From Scleromitrula shiraiana (taxonomy: Eukaryota; Ascomycota; Leotiomycetes; Helotiales; Sclerotiniaceae): a stretch of DNA of 64,000 nt. A program made the position numbers and the translations under genes. Location of the stretch: NCBI GenBank assembly GCA_028455995.1, contig JABELC010000011.1, positions 868,001 through 932,000 on the forward strand, in the 5' to 3' direction. The notes beneath the pieces are model-generated. The model saw nothing but the letters and a program-made list of their open reading frames with translations. It had not been told where the DNA came from and searched no databases. The first letter of the stretch is position 1; the number at the start of each line of letters is the position of its first letter. This document shows positions 58,458 to 64,000 of the stretch, in pieces.

Positions 58458-60699
58458 TTTTTTGATGGAAGATTAGGATGAAGTTATTTAAGAGAGCGAC
58501 TCGGTCAAGTTATTGATTAAACTGTTATGTGTTTGAGTAAATCGTATGCTTTGTTGCAGATGGGAATTCGTTGATTGAAAGACGTTGTTAAAGGTGGAAA
58601 TGAAGTAAAGAAGGCAGACAATCTTTGGAGAAACCTAAGAGCTAGTAAGTCCAAAAAGTTAATGCCTTAAATGGATTATGTTATGTTATTTAAGGCAACA
58701 AGAAGTTATTTACCGTACATCTCGTACCAAATTAATGAATAATAAAGCTGGGCAGAGAATCAGTGGATGCGGTGAATCAATTGATTAACAAGGTGTAATC
58801 ATTAAACGCTACTATACTATATACTCATTTATGTTGGAGAATTTGGTACAAAGTTAATAATTCCATTCACTGGGCTAAAATTCAAGACCCGTGGATAGTT
58901 TCGTCTGTATTGAATGGCTTTATCTTTTCCAAATTTTGCATATAGTAAGTAAAAATATGATAGGGGACTGTCAAGTATGTACAAAGATCTCCCCAGTTAC
59001 CTTTATGCCTTCATACATTTGTACCCTCATTTAATATTCGTTAACCACTTAAGTACTTCCGTACCTGGGTGCCATAACTACGACTACTACTACCTTGCTA
59101 CTTCATGGTCAAGAAACGGATATCTCTGAAGATATTTGTGAAGGGGAATCCCATCTCTAAGAAACTTTAATCTTAAATAAAAATATAATACCCATATCAC
59201 CGTTGTAGTGACAACCATGATTTGATAGTCCCATCTCCCCGACCATGCCCTGTTCACAGACTGTCAACATAGAACTCTCTAGACTCTCTTTTGTAAAACA
59301 TGATTCTCTCTTATTAAAGTCTATACTGCGTGTGTACATGGACCATAAGATCGATAGCGTTTGAACCATACCCATACCTCCTACGTATACCTTTAAATTA
59401 AAAATCAAAAAAATATTGGTTTGTCTTGCTTCAAGTTTTGGAAAGCGTTTACCTTTCTCCCCAATATGTCAAAGCATGGCCCCATCTTCAGGAGATGTCG
59501 GCCAAGTATACGCAGGCATAGAACATGGGGCTGAGCTTACCAGTACGACCTACCGCCGCGCCTCACTCTTTGGCCTGAACAAACTGGGGCGCATGCAAGC
59601 AAAGAGATAGGAAAAGGATTGTCATGGTGTGGTGCAGAACTAATTACGAATACGGAAGTATGGGGATTCCGATGATGTAGACACCACACTTGCTCAAGTG
59701 TCTTCTGTATAACTTTTTATCTTATTATTTGTTTTATGTCAAAAGACAACTATTATGTAGATACGAAGAAAAATGCCGCGAGTTAAATTCCCAACTTTGC
59801 TCAAAAATATAGTAATAACAATAATAATAATAATAGTAGTATTTTTCATTTAATAAAAACAAACTTTAAAATCTAAATCCTCACTGGTAATCTTTTTAAA
59901 AATATTAAAATATACTAGTAAATTAAAAAATTAAATATAAAATTTTATTTATATAAAACTTTGAATATAAAAATTATAAACTTGAAAAATATTTTGAATT
60001 ATAATAAATCTACTAGTATATAAATTATTGAAATATTACTAGTATCTTTTTATTTTATTTAAAATAAAAATATTATTATTAGTAAATAAAATAATGTTCT
60101 AAATAATCTAAAACTTTTTACTACTAGTAGTAGTAAATAAATATAGTAACAACATTCTTCTCTTAGACTATCAAACACTAGATGATTCAAAACTCTTTCT
60201 AATCACAAATTAACTTCTTCTTTCAAGTTTTAATTATATCATAAAACATCTTCAAATATAATATTTTTTATACTACTAGTAATATTATTTAATACTTTCT
60301 TAATTCTCTTTATATTTATATAATTACTAGTATAAATTAAAAAATTATAATGATAAAATTAAAAATTTTTATAAAAATAATCAATAATTCAATATAACTT
60401 TTGTTAACTGGACACATTTTTATACTATAAATTCATAGCCAACACCACATACAAGTAAAAGTTCGACTTTTGCTGGCCGCCCGGAAAATGTAGCCTCACT
60501 GGATGTCTCATTTTGCCCCTGAGCCTTGATGATACAAATCAAGTTAGGATATTTTACGCGTGATTATATAATTTACAAGACAACACACTAGTCTCAAAGT
60601 ATACTAGCTAAATATCAACTCTAAGCTCCATCCAAAAAAAGTTGAACATATCACTAAAAGTAGTATCAATTGAACCCCTCCCCCTCTACACACAACACC
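58458..60699. other. Intergenic with an AT-rich island
   Basis: The first about 300 bp is the rho1 promoter and leader. From about 59800 to 60420 the sequence is extremely A/T-rich, with several copies of ACTAGTA (for example near 59917, 60010, 60036, 60122, 60275, 60324). It has no open frames and resembles a decayed repeat. Confidence 0.6.
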
Positions 60700-61905
60700 A
60701 TGCAAAAGGTTATCCGGCGAACCATTCTCGCCGAACAGCAAGCTGCTCGTCGGCTTGCTCGTCGCAGAGATAAATATAGGCGTGAAACATGGAAGACCAA
60801 AAGCGAAAATAATGTCGTCTTAGAACGGGAAAAGGATAAGCTGCTCAAGGAATCCAAGAAAGTGCGGCAGGAGGATTGGGAATTGGGGCCATTAGCTCCG
60901 AAGAGAGATGTGGGTTCGTTGAAAGATACATATGGAGCTATAAAAGGAGAGCTTACCGGTTCTGGGGAGTTGAGAAGAGAGGAGATACAGGCAACGCTTA
61001 AGCGGTGGGGGGGAAGATATCTCAACTTGACCGAAGGAGATCGGGTGGTGGTATTGGAAGGGAAAGACAAAGGAAAGATTGGGAAAATTTCAGCCATTGA
61101 TAAGAAGAAGGCTGAGGTTACAGTTGAGGGCTTGAACTTGGTACGCTTCCTTCAATCATAACTCTACATACAACAATTAGGAATTTATCTAATTGAATTG
61201 TGAAATTGGTAGGTAGATGTAGAAACTCCCAAGTGGATGCTCGACCCGGACGACCCAGACGCACGATCTCCCGTCACCACCATCCCCTCAGGAATTTCCA
61301 TGAGATCCATCAGACTAGTCATCCCCTTGTACGACAGAAAAACCCGCAAAACTCGCGATGTAATCGTACGCCAAGTCGCTCATCATGGGTTCTTCAAAGA
61401 CCGCCATGCTAGGACCGAAACTTGGGTGCGTAAAATACCTGGCACAAGGATATTTATTGCCTGGCCTAAAAAAGAGCCAATAGAGAAGAAGGAATACCCT
61501 TGCGATACGCCAATTCAAGAGGTGATGAGCAACACTTTCATACCGACACTATTAACGCCCCCGATGCCAGGGAGTGTTATTGATGAGTTGAGGAATAAAT
61601 ATTCAGTTTTCAGAACGAGACATGATCCGGAATATATAGCGGCGAAGAAAGCAGAGGATGTGGAGAAGGAGGAGCGGTTGAAGAAGGCGAGGGAGATGTC
61701 TACACCATTGAGGGAGATTAATAGAAAGGAGAGGAAGCTGAGAAAGGCAAAGGGGAAGGGGAAGTTAACGAGAGGCATGTTGCTCAGAATTGGGGAGGTC
61801 ATTTCAAGGAGGAGAGCCGCTGCTATGGGACAGGCAGGCTTGAGCAAGGTGGATAGAAATACTGAGGATGTATCGAGTGCGGTCTCTACTGCAGTGGCTG
61901 CTTGA
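60700..61905 (+). CDS. mrpl40: Mitochondrial large-subunit ribosomal protein uL24m (Mrpl40)
   Basis: Two exons, 60700-61140 and 61213-61905 (72-nt intron), 377 aa. The N-terminus is basic and mitochondrial-like (MQKVIRRTILAEQQAARRLARRRDKYRR). The KOW motif is GDRVVVLEGKDKGKIGKI at about residues 108-125, typical of uL24. The second exon continues VDVETPKWML and SMRSIRLVIPLYDRKT, matching the yeast Mrpl40 type, with a Lys/Arg-rich tail. It binds the mitochondrial large rRNA near the exit tunnel (family knowledge). The start at 60700 is the only ATG giving the presequence; an in-frame upstream TTG is not used. Confidence 0.92.
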
Positions 61906-62102
61906 TGACGTATGTACATTATGTATGAGGGATGTTAAATGTATACAGTATCATGGACATACATGGTATTTCTGGCGTTCTAGAGAAATAAAAATACATC
62001 ACTTCTATTCTAACTGCATGCAAACACTGAAATTGTAACATCTAATTTTGCAGATCATGATCATCGATTTTTTTCTTCTTTGGACTACGAGATGCTGAAG
62101 AA

Positions 62103-63985
62103 CTATGTACCTAATAAAGACAACTTTTCAAAAGCCGAAATATGTGGTGCCTCCTTTCTTTTCGCAGCTGCTTGTAGACTCTCCTGGAACACAGCATCAC
62201 CACCAACAGGTCTATATTCCTCCGGAGCACCAGCAGTCTGAGGAACCTCAACCTTAGTTTCCTGTTCATTTCCAAACACCTCCTCTAAACAACCTTGGCA
62301 CATACCTACCACTTCAGCCAAACTAGCCTCAATAGCCCTCGCTCGTTCCCACATGCCTCTTCTGACCAATCCAGCAATCAATCTCTCCACCTCGCCTCTC
62401 GTCGACTCTACCCTCTCAACCAATCTCCTCACACTACTGACCAAATACTCCTCTTCATAAACACTACCCTTCTTTCCCCTCGCTCTCTTCCTCTCCTCTC
62501 TCCTCCGATTCTTGCTCGTTGCTCTACTAACACCTGTTCCCACTGTCCCCACACTTCCATTCCCTGTATACCGCGTAAACATACTCCTATTGGTGCTCAT
62601 TCTTGAACTAGCTGCTACACTGACATCATCTGGGATTTCTCCGTCTCCGCCTCTTTCTCCTTCGTAGAATGCGAGTGGGTCATTGATGGCTTTCAAGCGT
62701 AGTTCGCGAATACGAGGTACTTGAGCAAGCAATTGAGCTTTGCAATCGGAGAGTAGTTCAGTGGAACTAGCAAGCGCATCTCCAAGACCGGGATCGATTA
62801 TAGATTCGAGGAGCTCGGGTCGATTCTTCAGTGCCACGATGTGAAAGGCGTCAGCAAAGAAATACCCTTTGCAAAGAGTACGGATGGAGATTTCAAGAGA
62901 GTTTAGATAGTCGATTTGGATGCTGGCTGCAGAGTAGTAATCTTTAGACTCGATAAGGGCGTCGAAGAGAGTTGTTGCTAGGCTTGTAAGAGGAGAACCA
63001 GAGAGGGGAGGAGTTTGAGAAAGAGCGCAGAAGAGGGTTTCGCGCCATTGTGAGGGACCAGACGCTAGGTAACAGGCTGTGGCTTTGTTGTAGTTGTGTA
63101 GAGATTCGTATGCTAGAGCAGCTTCTTTGTGGGAGGACTTAGATTCGAGATACTCGGCGTAAAGTGCGGTAATTATGGCTAGGGGTTCGGGATTGTATCG
63201 ATAGATGGCTAATGCGGATTTGTATAGTGCATGTTTTTGAGTGTATTTTTGGAGTTCCTCGAATGAATTCAATTCGTGAAGATGGTTGAGAGCCTTTGTG
63301 TGGCGTGCTAAATAGTCATCAATACTGAACTTTCTACGCAGCTCCGTCATTTGTTGAAGATTCTGCATAAATGGTAAATATTCTCTCGGGTCTTTTTGGG
63401 ATTGTTGTGCCACTAAGAGAGCTAAATCCAGATCATAGAGCCCAAGAGCATTCTCATACAATCGGTTAACATCTGCCAGAAAACAGATGTGCTCAACAGC
63501 TTTATCAGCCATGGCTTCATCTTCCTTCATCAAACGAGCTACTACAAGCAAGCCATCATCCAACGCAGGTGGGTTCTTGCAGACATTGGCTGTGATTATA
63601 TTTTGTAAATTCGTTGCCGTACGTGATTGTAAGGCTTCAAGAACAGCATCACATATCTTGTTAACCTTTGATGTTTTGGTGATTGTGATATCTGAGTTGG
63701 GTGCTTGGGACACTGCTCCAGTAGTGTTGTTGAGAAAAGGCAGAATATTGCCATTCTGAGAGGCAACTCTTGTCTCCTTGTACATCGTCTGGGTGACGTC
63801 TTCTTCCCTGTAAAAAATATTGTCAGTTATGTTACTGCTTCATGACATTAATAACATACCTCAATGATGACAGAAATAAATCGATGTAGGTGATCTTCTT
63901 CACTTGATCGATAAACAGAGGAACATTTGACAGAAATTGTTCTGGGGCATGATCATAGAGGATGTTCATATCCACTCTCTGTGTT
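62103..63985 (-). CDS. elp1: Elongator complex protein 1 (Elp1/Iki3), C-terminal part; 5' end outside the window
   Basis: Partial gene. Exons seen: 63985-63860 (126 nt, preceded by an acceptor CTGCAG) and 63807-62103 with stop; intron 52 nt. Translation begins TQRVDMNILYDHAPEQFL and KKITYIDLFLSSLREEDVTQTMYKET, the distinctive Elp1 tail region, then helical TPR-like repeats (KALNHLHELNSFEELQKY, ALYKSALAIYRYNPEPL, ALAYESLHNYNKATACYL). A basic segment NRRREERKRARGKKGSVYEEEYL follows, the tRNA-binding and dimerisation region in yeast. Elp1 scaffolds Elongator, which adds the wobble-uridine side chain (mcm5/ncm5U) in tRNA. The N-terminal WD40 domains lie beyond the window edge. Confidence 0.95.
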
Positions 63986-64000
63986 CTGCAGTGAGTGAAA

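Overview
This window looks like nuclear DNA of a filamentous ascomycete. Short GT-AG introns (about 45-90 nt) with CTAAC/CTGAC-type branch sites, moderate AT content and long repeat-rich intergenic stretches all fit. The gene set (Opy2, RasB/Ras2, ApsA-type cortical protein, BTB proteins, P450, Arp1, Rho1, Elp1, mitochondrial ribosomal protein) is typical of Pezizomycotina. A Sclerotiniaceae-like leotiomycete such as Botrytis or Sclerotinia is my best inference; no marker in the window proves it.

Layout. 0-5.6 kb: opy2 (HOG-pathway membrane anchor) and a Ras2/RasB GTPase, separated by 3.5 kb of microsatellite-rich DNA. 5.6-10 kb: gene-empty and full of simple repeats. 10-17.4 kb: a six-TM membrane protein, a tandem pair of BTB-domain genes with the same exon layout, a truncated sulfotransferase-like gene and a type II haloacid dehalogenase. 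17.4-22.7 kb: largely empty. 22.7-38 kb: apsA/Num1-like PH protein, a propionyl/acetyl-CoA-synthetase-like enzyme ending in a peroxisomal AKL signal, a fungal unknown, an AlkB-type dioxygenase, an AT-rich island carrying a MITE inserted into another copy of itself, and a cytochrome P450. 38-50.5 kb: small unknown ORF, arp1 (dynactin), mrm1 (mitochondrial rRNA 2'-O-methyltransferase), and a large Mit1/CHD-like chromatin remodeller divergent from mrm1. 51-55.4 kb: two multi-exon fungal unknowns, visible only when spliced by hand. 55.4-60.7 kb: rho1 between AT-rich gaps, one of which holds small coding-like stretches. 60.7-64 kb: mitochondrial ribosomal protein uL24m and the 3' part of elp1/iki3.

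Several genes serve shared cell systems. Arp1 (dynactin) and the ApsA-like protein both act in dynein-dependent nuclear movement. Rho1, Ras2 and Opy2 act in polarity, wall and stress signalling. Mrm1 and uL24m both belong to the mitochondrial ribosome.

The most notable signals are: (1) the self-nested, oppositely oriented ~348-bp TIR element with TAA target duplications at 35264-35967; (2) an in-frame TAG followed by continued coding sequence and a further exon in the gene at 51071-52833; (3) three GC-AG introns, one defining a 15-nt microexon in the remodeller; (4) a reading-frame break in the remodeller tail; (5) a probable PTS1 on the acyl-CoA synthetase. Exon models come from splice-site and frame reasoning only.
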